Assembly (NCBI RefSeq): GCF_040712315.1
Contig: NC_134015.1
Coordinates: 21,887,614-21,951,613, forward strand
DNA from: Castanea sativa
Lineage: Eukaryota > Streptophyta > Magnoliopsida > Fagales > Fagaceae
Direction: 5' to 3'
DNA length: 64,000 nt
The notes under the pieces were generated by a model. The model did no database searches. It saw nothing but the letters and a program-made list of their open reading frames with translations, and was not told the DNA's origin. A program made the translations under genes and the position numbers. This document shows, piece after piece, positions 9,991-21,592 of this stretch; the first letter of the stretch is position 1; each line of letters starts with the position of its first letter.

Positions 9991-10328
9991 TTAGAGACTT
10001 GAATTCTTTCACTAAACTCGAGTTTCAGAGCCTTGAGGTACTAATTTGCAAAATAGTTTTATAAACTTGACAACTAACTAATTAGTTGAGAAAATAATGC
10101 TAAATGCCAAATTTCCTCCTATTTTTTAAGAGGAAAAGCTTGACTAGATACTATTGTGGACCCACACACAAAACAATGCAGTTCTTTTTTTTTTATCTTT
10201 TTTTTTTAAATTTTTTTATTTAATTTAAGGGTTTTGATTGGAAGTTGTAACTATAAAAAAAGTACAAATCCTTCTAATAAAAAAAAATTACAACACTATT
10301 GCTTTGTTATTTGTGAGTTAACTAATTA

Positions 10329-10850
10329 CAAGGCGGTGACCTTAAGCCACCAAGGCCTTGTCCCGAGGGGTGAGGTGACTGATTAAAGCAAGGCGCCACA
10401 TAATATAGTTATTATATGTAGATAACTTTGTTTATCTAAGTCACTAAAATATTATTATCTTTTTACATGTGTTGCATGAAGAAATTAGGTGGCTTAATTA
10501 TTTTCAAATAGGCTTAACAAGTTTTAGGGATTTTAACTCTATTAATTATTCTAACAATAGGTTTTACAACAAGCTTGTGTAAATTAATTAATTTGACAAA
10601 CATAAGCTTTTTTTTAATTAAGTAATCTAACAACAAGCTTTTACAACAAGCTTTTTTAAAATTAATAATCTAACTATGGGTTCTAGAACAAACTTCCAAA
10701 AAAAATCCGTTGATGGGTTTTATAAAAAATTAAATTAAATTAAAAAATGATTTAAAGCCTTTTTCATGGTTTAGGGCATTCACCTTGCTTGCCTAAGCTC
10801 CAAAGGCGCCTTGCTCGCTCGGTTGCCTAGGTGAGCACCCGACTTTCCTT
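10329..10850. mobile_element. Possible DNA transposon remnant
   Basis: Two GC-richer islands, AAGGCGGTGACCTTAAGCCA near 10330 and TTGCCTAGGTGAGCACCCGA near 10825, are roughly inverted with respect to each other and enclose AT-rich DNA. Such GGCG...GTCACCTTAAGCC phrases are common at the ends of plant DNA transposons. No clear target duplication was found. The assignment is tentative. Confidence 0.3.
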
Positions 10851-11427
10851 TGAATAACATGACTAATTGTTATATATGCTAGGTGTTTAGTCTAGTTTAG
10901 TTTATTAATCAACAAGAATTGTGACATAGGACAAAATGGAGAGTTTGTCCATACGTGCCTATGATGGGTATAAGATTTGTCTTCTTACTCCCTCCTTTCC
11001 CATTCCTTGTGTCTTTTATCTATATTATCCCCAAAAATAAAATTATAAGAATTTGTGGGTCTAGGGTTTAGAATTGTTGAAGAAAGGATTATGGGGTTGT
11101 GTTAAGAATTAAAAGATGGTTTGATGTGCTATTTGATGTAAGAAAGCATGGAGGGTTTATGGGTTTTGAAAGGTAAAAGTTAAGGGCTTGATTTTTTGGG
11201 TTTGAGGACGGAAAGAAAAAAGAACCATACTCATTGCACAAATCTCCCACTTTTGTGGGGTCTTGTGTAGAGGTCATGGTAGATAACTAGACTCATCATC
11301 ACTACATAACATTTTCTGAGTCCCTTTTTTTTTTTTTTTGATAGATAACCTTTTCTAAGTCCAAAAACTATAGTCACATATACTATAGTTTAAAATTCGG
11401 ATAGAAAAAAGTCCATTTAAAATTTCC

Positions 11428-11501
11428 GCCTTAGGCCTCAAACCACCTTGGGCCATCCCTAACTGCCTTAGGCCTCAAACCATCTTGGGCCATCCCTAAG
11501 G
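11428..11501 (+). repeat. 37-bp tandem duplication
   Basis: Two adjacent copies begin GCCTTAGGCCTCAAACCA and end at GGGCCATCCCTAA; they differ at only a few positions. The unit itself contains the palindrome TTAGGCCTCAA-like core. No function is apparent. Confidence 0.85.
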
Positions 11502-11784
11502 GCAATTGCCACCTCTCACCCTCTAGCTCTGCCCCTAATTGACATTAAAGATGGTGATGTCTAAGCCATCAAAATCATCAATGATAAGCTTTTTTGTAGT
11601 ATAGTTGTGGTCGTCAAGAAAGTTATAAATCTATGGGTTGTGCCTTTGTGGCGCGTGCACACATACACACACACACATAAAGTCAAGCACAAAGCCAAGA
11701 ACAAAATAACCCAAAGAAAATAATGTCAAGGCGGGAATATGTGAGGTGTTAATAATTATGGTGGCAAAATTTCAAGAGATCACC

Positions 11785-11890
11785 ACCGCCCATGATTTGA
11801 GAAGTGGTACCTCCCTTTATCATGAGGGCTTGAGAGTGTCCATAAGTTTGCATGTTCAAGCTTGAGGTGGGTTTATGATGGGTTTTAAGA
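11785..11890 (+). mobile_element. SINE-like segment
   Basis: The sequence AAGTGGTACCTCCC, followed about 55 bp later by CATGTTCAAGCTTGAGG, has the spacing of tRNA-derived A and B boxes (the B-like part is GTTCAAGCTTG). It aligns with the split copy at 41095-41160 plus 42067-42130. Confidence 0.4.
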
Positions 11891-11910
11891 TATTAGAATT
11901 TTAACCAAAT

Positions 11911-11959
<49 letters not shown>

Positions 11960-12399
11960 AAATAAAGAGATCAACCAAAAACCAAAATTCCTTCAATTTA
12001 TATATATATTTGCTAGTACCGAAATAAGTATCACAAAAAATATTGTACTATTGAATGTGTATTTCCCTTCTTATTAGTATATGCTGATAAATAATAAATA
12101 AATACTAGTCGCTAACCCATGCGATGCATGGAAAAATTATCAACTCTGAAAAAAAATTCAACAATGAGTAAATAGGCATTCTGAAAAAAAAAATTAATTG
12201 GAATTAATCCAAACAAATAATTAATCAACAAAAAATATACCTTTTAATAAGAAAACAAAAAATCACATGAACCTAAATAAAAAGCATTTAAGGTGAAGAA
12301 TTAAAATTAGTCTACTGAGACGTAAATACCAAAAACCCCAAGATTTAAAATTTCAAAATTTATAGAATCCCCAAATTCTACTTCAGAACCAAACCAAAT

Positions 12400-12752
12400 T
12401 TAACAATTTTATATATAACATACCAAATAAAAATGTATCATTCCCTAAGCTAAAAGACATAGGTTGCATTTTTTATTTTTCTTCAAAAAATGGAGATGCT
12501 TAATTTGCCATGTACAATAAAAAAAATAATTAATAGAAATTTCAACCCAAAAACCAAACCTACAATTATCAATGTGAGTCTAACATACAAAATAAAAATT
12601 TATTATTCCCTAGGTTGAAAGACATAGGTTGCATATTTGATTTTGCTTCAAAAAAATAGAGATGCTTTATCTGCCATATACAATAAAACAAAAATAATTA
12701 GTAGAAATTTCAACCAAAAAACCAAACCCACGATTATCAATGTGAGTCTTTT
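12400..12752 (+). repeat. 176-bp tandem duplication in the Helitron
   Basis: The stretch from ACATACCAAATAAAAATG through ATTATCAATGTGAGTC is followed directly by a diverged second copy with the same order of blocks (ATTCCCTA, GACATAGGTTGCAT, GAGATGCTT, TTTCAACC). Confidence 0.8.
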
Positions 12753-12814
12753 TTTTTTCAACGTTAGTCTTTTTTTTTTTTTTAGTCCTATTGTAATTTT
12801 TGTATTTATATAGA

Positions 12815-13010
12815 TTATCAACATTTGAGTTGAAGTTTAAGTTGGACTTGTTAGAGAGATAGAGTTTCACTTCTTGTTAAGTTTTGATTAAACAAAAATA
12901 ATTTTATTTTAAAAAAAAGATAACGATGAGTTTGAGTTTAAGTTTAAGTTGGACTTCTTAAAGAGATAGAGTTTCACTCCTAATTAAGTTTGAACTAAAA
13001 ATAATAATTT
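12815..13010 (+). repeat. About 110-bp tandem duplication in the Helitron
   Basis: Two copies of a block with AAGTTTAAGTTGGACTT followed by GAGATAGAGTTTCACT lie at about 12830 and 12940. Confidence 0.75.
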
Positions 13011-13183
13011 TATTTACATAAAAAATTAATTTTAATTAAATATTATGCTTACGTTAAATGTATCAGTTATATATATATGCCAGCCCATTATTAAGCAAAG
13101 TTGTTGGGTCAAACTTTTTTTGTTTTTTTATTTTTTAGAATCTGTTAGGTCAAACTTGTACTACAGAATGTGTATATTATAGA

Positions 13184-13832
13184 TGGATAAAATCTCATCA
13201 TCTATTGTTAGCCTTGTAATTAAGGATCTATAATTTTAATTCTACATTAATAATAAATAATAAAAAAATCGTTTTCTATCCCAAAAATAAAAATAAAAAT
13301 AAAAATAAAATCGTAGCCGTATGGCCCGTATCTTTCTATTCCAATAGTTGTTCTGGTTCAGCTCGCAACTTTGAAATGTAAAACTAGTTCAGCTCGTAGT
13401 GTTTGTCTTTCTCAACAAACAAACAAAAAGATTAAAAAAACAAAACAAAAAACAAAACGTTTCGAAGTTGGAAATGCACGTGGTGAATTGAATTTACAGG
13501 AATCATTTGGATTTCGAACCGGTCCAAAGCATGGCACTCCTGTAAATCCGTACGTAAACAGGGGTCAAAAATGGATAAGTCAACGCCTTTAAATTCGCTT
13601 TGATTCCAACTATTCATTTTCAGACCCAAAAGACCAGTGAGTGAACGATAAAAAAGCATTCTTTTTCTTTCTCTCTTTATCTCTCAGATTTTCTCTCTCA
13701 ACAAAAAAATAAACCCCAATTTAGTGAGAGAGATAGAGATATATATTAACAAATAGTACTAGATAAACAAGCACAACAACAACAACAAAAAAAATCTATT
13801 TATAATTTTTTTAAAAAAAATCGAAGGCAGCC
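13184..13832 (+). promoter_or_regulatory. Upstream region of the TMEM214-type gene
   Basis: This interval holds the promoter and 5' leader of the gene that starts at 13833. Pyrimidine-rich stretches (13660-13705, TTTCTCTCTTTATCTC) resemble the Y-patch/CT-rich leaders common near plant transcription starts. There is no convincing single TATA box, and the exact start cannot be fixed. Confidence 0.4.
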
Positions 13833-16800
13833 ATGGAAGACAATCACGGAGCTTTCGAATCCAATAGCAACGAAGTTACCACCGGCAATGACCATGGCTG
13901 GCAAAAGGTGACATACGCGAAGCGTCAGAGGAAAACCAAGCCAAATTCTTCCGATTCCGCCTCCGGTAGAATCGTTTCCAACGGAGCTGTTCCCGGCGCC
14001 GACAACGTTTTCCGGTCTCTGGAGCAGCAATCGGCGATCCGCCGCCTCCAAATTCTCGAGGCGCAGAGATCCGCCGTTGCTGTGGATGCCGATTTCGACG
14101 CTCCGGTCAGATCGAAGAACGAGTACGATAGTAGCGATGAGGAGAACGAGCGCGTGGTGGAGAATGGGAAGGCCGAGGAGGCCAAGAAAGTGAAGCCGAA
14201 GAAGCCAAAGAAACCAAAGGTTTCGGTCTCCGATGCGGCCGCGAAGATCGACGCCGATGATCTCTCGGCTTTTCTCGTCAATATATCGGTGAGTATGAGC
14301 TTTTCAATTTCAAAGTTCATTCATTTTTTATTATTCCTTATGCACGTGAATGTGTAGTGAGAGAGGGATTTGGTTTGATCTGTTTGTTTTTGGGGATAGG
14401 AATCGTATAAGGGACAGCATGAAATACAGCTGATGCGATTTGCGGACTACTTCGGCCGAGCATTTTCGGCTGTGACCGCAGCTCAGTTTCCATGGGTGAA
14501 GATGTTCAGGGAGTCCACCGTGGCGAAATTCGCTGATGTGAGTAAAATGCAATTTCATATATGGATCTGTAGATTGTGGCATTGTATAGATTGTGGTTGA
14601 TAAAGATTTAACTTTTGTTGCAAAATGATATAGTTTGCACAACTTAAATTGATATGGAAGCACATTTGGCTCAATATAAATTTAGTAAATTTTGAATGTA
14701 AATCTTTTGACAAATTTGTGGCTTAATATAAATTTCATAATTTGGAATGCAAATTGTTTAACAAATTTGCGCTAGTCTGATAGTGTCAAGGTGGGATCTG
14801 GAAGATGGTATGGTGATTGGTGAATAAGATGGTAAACGTGCTCAATTCTCACACATTTCAGAATGTAGAGAGATTCCTTCAAAGGTTGAAATCATTATTG
14901 ATTTGTACCCTGTTTGAGTCGTCTAGGGTTTGGGCCTTTACTCATTGTACCTCTGTTTTAGAGTTCCATGAGGACCATGACTCTTAGCTTTGCTGTGTAA
15001 ATTTTCTTGACCCTTTGTGTTCATCATCGTGAACATAAAATGTTTTTCTTCAATAAAGCAATTACACTATCAAAAAAAAAAAAAGATGGTAAAGGTGATG
15101 ATATTACAGGGTGCCAAAGAAGCTGCATTGCTCAGCTGCTCTAATTGTGGGCTTACCTTTCTCTATGTTCTTCATGACATGGCTTTTACACCTAACATCT
15201 GAATCAATTAAAAAAGTTTGTCTGTTGGGCTGGACACTGTACCTGTTTTGTATCCTATTTTGAAACCGTACCTTTTCAAAATAAAGCTTTTTAAAATCTC
15301 TCCTTTTTAAAGGTACAGCTTCTTCAAACATCCCATTTCCAAAAAGCTGAAAAAATAAGCTGTATCAAACGTGCGGTAGGTTAGGTTTGTACACGCAAAG
15401 TTTGGTTCTTTATCTTTTTGGAGTTCTTGGACTGCCATGATTTGAGCTGCTTATTTATATACTTACAAACAGACCTGGTAGGTCTTGAACCTATGACCTC
15501 ACACTCCACATTGCTCTTACAAGGGAGGAGGTGCGATTTGAGCTACAGCTCATTGGTGACTGGTTATTTTTTTCTTAGCTAGGGGTTTCTCCTGGATATG
15601 TCATAGGTAAGAATTGATGTGTGTGTCATAGGCCAGTAATCTAATGTTTAACAGTTAACCAACTTTGAGAAGTAGACAAAGGTAACTGTGTGCTTTAATA
15701 CTGTTTCTAGCGTCTTTATATGTCCTATTGTCTTGCTTTGATCCTTCTCATTTTAGTGTTTAGGTTCCTATTTGTACTAAAAAAACAATCCACGTTTCTC
15801 TATGTAAGATGTTATTTTCAATTAATTTTATTTACTGTCATGGTTAACTCAAAGATTCTTCATGGGTGAGTCACTTGCAAGTTTTAAAGTTACATTTGCA
15901 GTAAAAAAATATATACCTATTTTAATATTATACTGATTATATTATGGTTAGGAATAAACTGACAGTTAAGGCTACTAAATCTATGTTGTTTGAAGAAATA
16001 TGAGATTGTGATGTTGACAGTTCAAGTTAAAGGTTATAAGTGCTGAGATTTGGAAGCGTGAGAGTTACCCCTTTTCTTGGAACATTTTTGTTAGAAGTCC
16101 ACCTGAGTTGCTTTTTTGACTGCAGCATTAGGGAAAATATTGAAAATGGGTAATTTGAGAGAAAAGGGCAATTATTGTTTTGGGTTAGTGTTGTACGTGT
16201 AAGTCTGATGGGGAGTTCGTGGATTTTCTTCTTATTTGTTGTCCTATTGCTAGGGAGCTGTGGGACAAACTGTTGTGTCTGTTTGGTGTCACTTGGGTAA
16301 TGCCAGTTCAGTAACTGCCATGTTGGCTTCTTGAGAGGGGAAGCTAGGCAATCTTAGGAGTGGGATGGCAGCCACTTCATGTCTTTGGTAAGAGCGGAAT
16401 TGTTGTACTTTTGAGGGAAAGGAGTTTCCCCTGCCATATCTGAAGTTTCTCTTTCTCAAGAATTTATACAAGTTGACTTTTAATCCCTATAATTTCTCCA
16501 CGTTCATGGACTTTTTAGATAACTTACTTACAGCCTTTAAGTTTTTCTCTCTTTGTTCCTTTTTGCTTCTCTTTTCTATTCTTTTGTATACAGCCCATCT
16601 ACTAGGACAGCGCTTTATTTTGGGCCTATTTTAATGAATTTCAGTTACTCATAAAAAATAAAGAAGCATATACGATATGGTCCATATCTTATTCACTAAA
16701 ATATTATTGGCCTCATTTCTTACTCTCTCTCTCTCTCTCTCTCTCCATATATATATATATATATATCAATTCATGACACATGTGAAAGCTAAGTAGATCA

Positions 16801-19800
16801 CATATAGAGGCTGAGTGCAAGCTTGTCATTTTGATTTCTTAAAATTGAGTATGAAATGCTTTTTACACTCATTCTTGTCATCATTAATGGAGCAACTTGC
16901 CTTAATTACTCCAAATTTTGGATTTTTTATCAGCTTCATGCCTATCATTGTAGCTCCTGTTCAAAAATTGTTTTGTTTGTTTTTCATTTCTTCTCCCCAC
17001 CCCCCATCCTTTTCCATCATGGGCTCATCATGCAATCCATCTTGTTCATGTCTTCATAACGTAATTTCAATAGAGTAACAAACTAAGAGCAATTGCAGAG
17101 CTAAATAGCTATATAGCTATTTTAGCTCCACTCAAACACAAAAAATCCTCCTGTAGCAGTGGAGGTAAAGCAAAACAATTTAACTAAAGTGCTACAGTGC
17201 TCATGTATTACATGAGCACTGTAGCTGAGAGCTATAAAAAAAAAAAAAAAAAATTTTATTCACCTTTCCAATTAAATTGTGATTGAATATTTTTTGGGTA
17301 GTGGGATATATTATTTTATTGTAGTAGATATATTATTTCATTGTGATGTTTATATTATTTTATTGTGTTGAAAGCTAAAATAGATCCACTGCTGCAGCAT
17401 GTTTTGTAAAATGAGTAGGTAAAATAGATAAAGTAACTTTTTGTGGAGCTAAATTGCTAAAATTTTAGCTTCACTGCTGTGGATGCTCTAAGCACTTATA
17501 TTTCGTGCATGTTGGTTTATCACATTTTTTCCTTTTTGTCTTTGTAATGTATGGGGACCTAATTAATGTGTATACTTTTCAACAGATTCCTCTCTCTTAT
17601 ATTTCTGAAGCTGTTTATAAGATATCGGCTGACTGGATCAACAAATGTTCCAATGAGGCATTTGGTTCCTTTTTATCATGGTCTCTAGACAGCATTTTTG
17701 CTGACTTAGTAAGCCAACAAGCTAGTGCCAAGGGCTCTAAAAAGGGTGTGCCACATGTATCATCCAAATCACAGGTAACTTGAGTGGGCTGTTGAGTATG
17801 TCTTATGCTTGTCTTTGCTTTTGGTGGATATTGCTGTTTACATGTATAATTGGTATGCCATTAATGTTCATTGGTTCATTGCCCTTAGGCTTGTTTCTTT
17901 CACTTATCTTTTTTGATAGAGACACAAAAGTTTCATTCATATATTGTTGATTTCTTTTCATATTGGAGAAATTATTTATATAGGTAGCCTTCATTAGAAT
18001 GTTGTTGGGTCTATAATGTATGCAATTTCTTTGTATGTGTGACAGGTGGCCCTCAACTTCTTTTATCCTTCCTAACTTCTTTGCAAGCTTCCTGTGATCA
18101 TCACCTTGTCCTTCATTGATGTTTAATTTACATATTATAATCACAGGTAGCAGTGTTTGTAGTTGTAGCAATGGTTTTGCGAAGGAAACCTGATGTATTA
18201 GTTGATTTCTTGCCGACGTTGAGGGAGAATTCCAAGTATCAAGGACAAGATAAGCTTCCAGTTATTGTATGGATGATAGTGCAGGTGAGTCAATAACAAT
18301 ATACCATGAGTGCAACTAAGGATCCTTCCCGACCAAGATTACAATCAGTTCTTTCTTTCTTTTTTTCTTTGATTATGCTTCTCGTGCCAGATCTCACAAT
18401 TTTTGTTGTAGGCCTGTCAAGGAGACCTGGCTGTAGGGCTGCATGCATGGGCACGCAACCTCTTGCCTCTGGTCACTGGCAAAAGCAGTAATCCTCAGTC
18501 AAGGGACCTGGTTTTGCAGCTGGTGGAGAGGTATGAAAGCACGAACAGTTTTGTAATTGTGTATATGTGTGTGCAGGTGCATGTATTTTTTTAATTGTTC
18601 CTGCTTTGTTTTTATTTTTTATTTTTTATTTAATAATCTTTATTTATTTGGTATTAGAATTATGTCTGCCCCAAAAGCTCGCCCTATTCTTGTAAATGGT
18701 GCAGTTAGGAAGGGGGAGAGGTTGATGCCACCTTCTGCGTTTGAGATACTCATGCGAGTTACCTTCCCTGCTTCCTCAGCTAGAGTAAAGGTGGGTATTC
18801 TTGGGGAAATTGCAGTATCTGAGGATAGATGTATTGTAGATTAATTGTTCAACATTCATTTGACTATGTGTTTCATGTAGGCTACTGAAAGGTTTGAGGC
18901 CATATATCCCACCTTAAAAGAGGTGGCTCTTGCTGGCACCCCTGGAAGCAAAACAATGAAACAAGTCTCACAGCAGATACTGAGTTTTGCTGTCAAAGCA
19001 GCAGGAGAAAGTATGTAAACTAGAGATGACTGCCTTTTCATTAGTTTCTTTGATACTTGTATTTATTGGGGAAAATGGTAGGTTTTCAAGATGGGCTTAT
19101 AGTTGGCTGTTTGTCACAGGCATTCCTGAGTTATCCAAAGAAGCAACTGGTGTTTTCATTTGGTGCTTGACGCAACATGCTGATTGTTTCAAGCAGTGGG
19201 TGAGCTACTTCATCTAAATATCATAAATTCGTGTTTTTTAAGAAGATGGAATCTTATTCTTATCTATTGTTTCGGAATTTGAAATTGTAGATTTACTAGT
19301 CTTCTAATTTAGTAATTTTACATTGCATGTAAATAGGACATGGTTTATGAGGACAATCTAGAAGCAAGTGTTGCTGTTTTGAGAAAACTTTCTGAGGACT
19401 GGAAAGAGCTTTCTGTGAAACTGTCTCCTCTTGACCCTCTGCGGGAAACTCTCAAGAACTTTAGGAACAAGGTAATCTTCTATTATTATTGTTGCTGCTG
19501 CTGCTGCTGTTATTTAATTATCCTACTGAAGCATTAGATTATTTGTGTAATTATTTTGAAGTAAAAACATAAATAGGCTCATTTATACTTTTTGATTGCT
19601 TTAGAATGAGAAAGCATTGGCTAGTGGGGCAGATGCTGCTCACCTTGCACGCTTCAAGGATGCAGACAAGTATTGTAAGGCAATATTGGGAAAGGCATCA
19701 CGTGGCTATGGGTGTGTTAAAAGTGTGGCCTTTGTTGTCATTGCCTTGGCTGTGGGTGCTGCTTACATGTCCCCAAACATGGAGTCTCTCGATTGGAAGA

Positions 19801-19838
19801 AACTCTCTGTAGTTTTCAGTTCTCAACAATCTTTCTGA
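13833..19838 (+). CDS. TMEM214/DUF2359-type membrane protein
   Basis: The ten-exon model encodes 583 residues: 13833-14288, 14400-14537, 17586-17774, 18147-18284, 18412-18530, 18658-18790, 18881-19010, 19120-19199, 19337-19471, 19605-19838. All introns are GT-AG and all phases agree. The N-terminus has GWQKVTYAKRQRK, typical of plant DUF2359 proteins, followed by an acidic/Lys-Pro-rich linker (about residues 105-135). The central part is helical (ESYKGQHEIQLMRFADYF onward). A hydrophobic segment at about 262-272 and a membrane span near 546-560 (SVAFVVIALAVGAAYM) are visible. Animal TMEM214 is an ER membrane protein that recruits procaspase-4; the plant role is unknown to me, and ER location is inferred. 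Length matches the Arabidopsis homologues (At1g70770/At1g23170, from memory). The neighbour ndhL is convergent. Intron 2 (3 kb) is loaded with small retroposons. Confidence 0.92.
14841..15082 (+). mobile_element. LINE 3' end or similar retroposon, with TSD
   Basis: A 242-bp insertion in intron 2 ends in an A tract and is flanked by AAGATGGTAAACGTG (14826-14840) and AAGATGGTAAAGGTG (15083-15097), a 15-bp duplication with one mismatch. It contains a hairpin GTTCATCATCGTGAAC (15019-15034) shared with another A-tailed sequence at 49729-49887. The A tail, long target duplication and lack of coding sequence indicate a 5'-truncated retroposon. Confidence 0.8.
15470..15562 (-). mobile_element. tRNA-derived SINE fragment
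   Basis: The minus strand shows an A-box-like GTAGCTCAAATCG (RNA polymerase III type) and, about 45 bases later, an exact B box GGTTCAAGACC (plus strand 15481-15491). The spacing is that of a tRNA-related SINE head. The 3' tail is not clear. Confidence 0.65.
17087..17488. mobile_element. PIF/Harbinger (Tourist-like) MITE
   Basis: The 402-bp element in intron 2 starts GAGCAATTGCAG and ends CTGTGGATGCTC, imperfect inverted termini, and is flanked by TAA on both sides (17084-17086 and 17489-17491). A 3-bp TAA/TTA duplication is the hallmark of this superfamily. The interior is AT-rich with internal inverted TAGCT motifs and no ORF. Confidence 0.75.
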
Positions 19839-19952
19839 GCAAGATTTTATGCCATACCAACCAGTGGTGCAAACCATCCATTTGTACTTACGATACGTGG
19901 TACCTTGTTTTTTTGATATTCGGCAAGGGCAAAGTAATCCAATTTGCCCTGT

Positions 19953-19958
19953 AATAAA
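19953..19958 (+). terminator. Polyadenylation signal of the TMEM214-type gene
   Basis: AATAAA lies 115 bases after the stop codon, within TGTAATAAAGTGG. Confidence 0.5.
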
Positions 19959-19959
19959 G

Positions 19960-21592
19960 TGGCTGAGAATGAATAGTTCCCAAGTCCCAATTTAATACTG
20001 AACTAGAAGTAGTTGAATGGCCTGGGCAATACTGCTTGATGGTCTGATTTGGTCCGGGCCATTAGGATGGATTTGATTTTCCTTTTTAGAAAAAAAAAAA
20101 AAAAAAATTCTTTAGAACCTTTTTAAGTTATTTACCTCTAACATTGAGATTTGAGAGTACCACCAAAATTTAAAGGGATAGATACACATGTATTTTTAGA
20201 TAATTATGTTTAAATTCAGATGAAATTTTGATTACATATTGTTCTTTCCTTTTCTGTTGTTTAAGTTTAATGTTAAATCTTCATATTTATCTGCATTGGT
20301 TGTGGTAATATGTACCTGGCTTTTTCAAAGATCTTGTTAATTACATGAGAAATGCCCTGAGCCAAAAATAAAAAAGGGAAATGCAGCAGAGGCATTTGCT
20401 TTACATAGAAGGAACTGTAGTGCCCATCCTTGCTTAGATCCCTTGTGAGGGGAGAAAGTTGATGGAAAGCAAATCCTGTTTACTGTTAATGCTTGCATAT
20501 AATTTTATAACTGAATTTTTTATGTTGAAGAAATATATTTCCTTGACATATTCACACCAATACACCAACCTGTTAAAATGGGGCTTACATGAGTTGAATA
20601 ATTTAATGGAGCATTTTGAGGAAGTTTTGCACCATCATGATTCTCCATTCTTTTCTGGTCTAGATTGCTAAAAGAAGATAAAAGGAAAACATTTTTTCTT
20701 GTATGTGATTGTAGTTGAGATAGTTTTGTAACATTGGGTATGCTTGGAATCAAGGGAGAGAAGACGAGAATGGATGGTAAGCATATACTGGCATCTCCTC
20801 TAATCCTATTTATTTATTTTGGATGAATAATCTCCTCTAATCCAAATATGAGAATGGGTGGTCAGCAAATATTGCCTTCTCCTCTAATCCAAATAGAGGG
20901 TTAGTCTACCATTTTCTGCGCAATATATGGGGAATCTGTCCAAAGCTCACACCTGAAAACTAAAAACTCCAATTTTTGATCGTAAACCCCAAAGCATAAC
21001 CCCAAACCACATATGGTGCCCCACACCTCATTCCTCACTAGCCAAAGCTAAAAAATCAAACCTGAAAACCCCAATCGTTTTACTTTGAACCCTAAATACC
21101 AACTCAAAAACCTCAAAAGCACAACCTTAATAATCATACCATGAAGTCCAAAGCTCAAAAATCAGTAGTCCAAACCCTTTATTTAAAAGTTGAAACCCCA
21201 AAGTAGTTACCACAAAAGACAACTGTGGCTGTGGGCTCATCACCATTGTTATCACAACCGCGATATGGAGATCCTTTGATCCTAGGTTATGAAAACGATT
21301 TGGATGTACCTGTTAGCGCTAAAATTTGTATCTCATGTGTCCTCTGTGCAACTAAATTTCATTCAACACAATCATGGCAATTGCAAAAAACTATATTTTT
21401 CACATAGAAGGCTGCTTGGAATCTTGTGCCATCGATTAAAAGTTTATAACTTTTTCTGCATTGAAAACATTGCACTTTCACTTGCATCTATCTCCATTGT
21501 GTGGATCACACAAGACAACTCCTCACTATTAGAGAAAGTTCCAACAATTCCACCTACTGATTTGTTATATGTTAGAAGCAAGCAATGCTTCT
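19960..21592. other. Gene-free interval between convergent genes
   Basis: I see no gene. This interval contains the 3' tails of the TMEM214-type gene (+) and ndhL (-). A stretch at 20940-21200 is rich in CCCAAA/CCCCAAAC phrases that look like a degenerate repeat. The open stretches at 20459-20671 and 21289-21651 show no family features. Confidence 0.6.

Larger units (their letters stand above)
10851..12103. other. Gene-free interval with short repeats
   Basis: I see no gene. It holds a perfect-length 37-bp tandem duplication (11428-11501), a CA-rich tract (11650-11680), a SINE-like segment (11785-11890) and a TA microsatellite (11914-11955). An open minus-strand stretch at 11277-11089 (62 codons) has no recognisable features. 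Confidence 0.6.
12104..13183 (-). mobile_element. Non-autonomous Helitron candidate
   Basis: On the minus strand the element would start at 13183 with TCTATAATATAC, preceded by A, matching the Helitron 5' consensus TCTMTAYTA loosely. It would end at 12104 with CTAGT (3' consensus CTRRT). A perfect 6-bp hairpin, CCATGC-ATC-GCATGG, lies 8-9 nt before that end, exactly where Helitrons carry one. There are no inverted repeats or target duplication, as expected. The base following CTAGT is A rather than the usual T, which weakens the call. The interior has two tandem duplications and no Rep/helicase. Confidence 0.6.

Noticed and set aside
17803..18171. 122-codon minus-strand frame in the TMEM214-type gene
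   Set aside because: It overlaps intron 3 and part of exon 4 of a well-supported plus-strand gene and has no family features.
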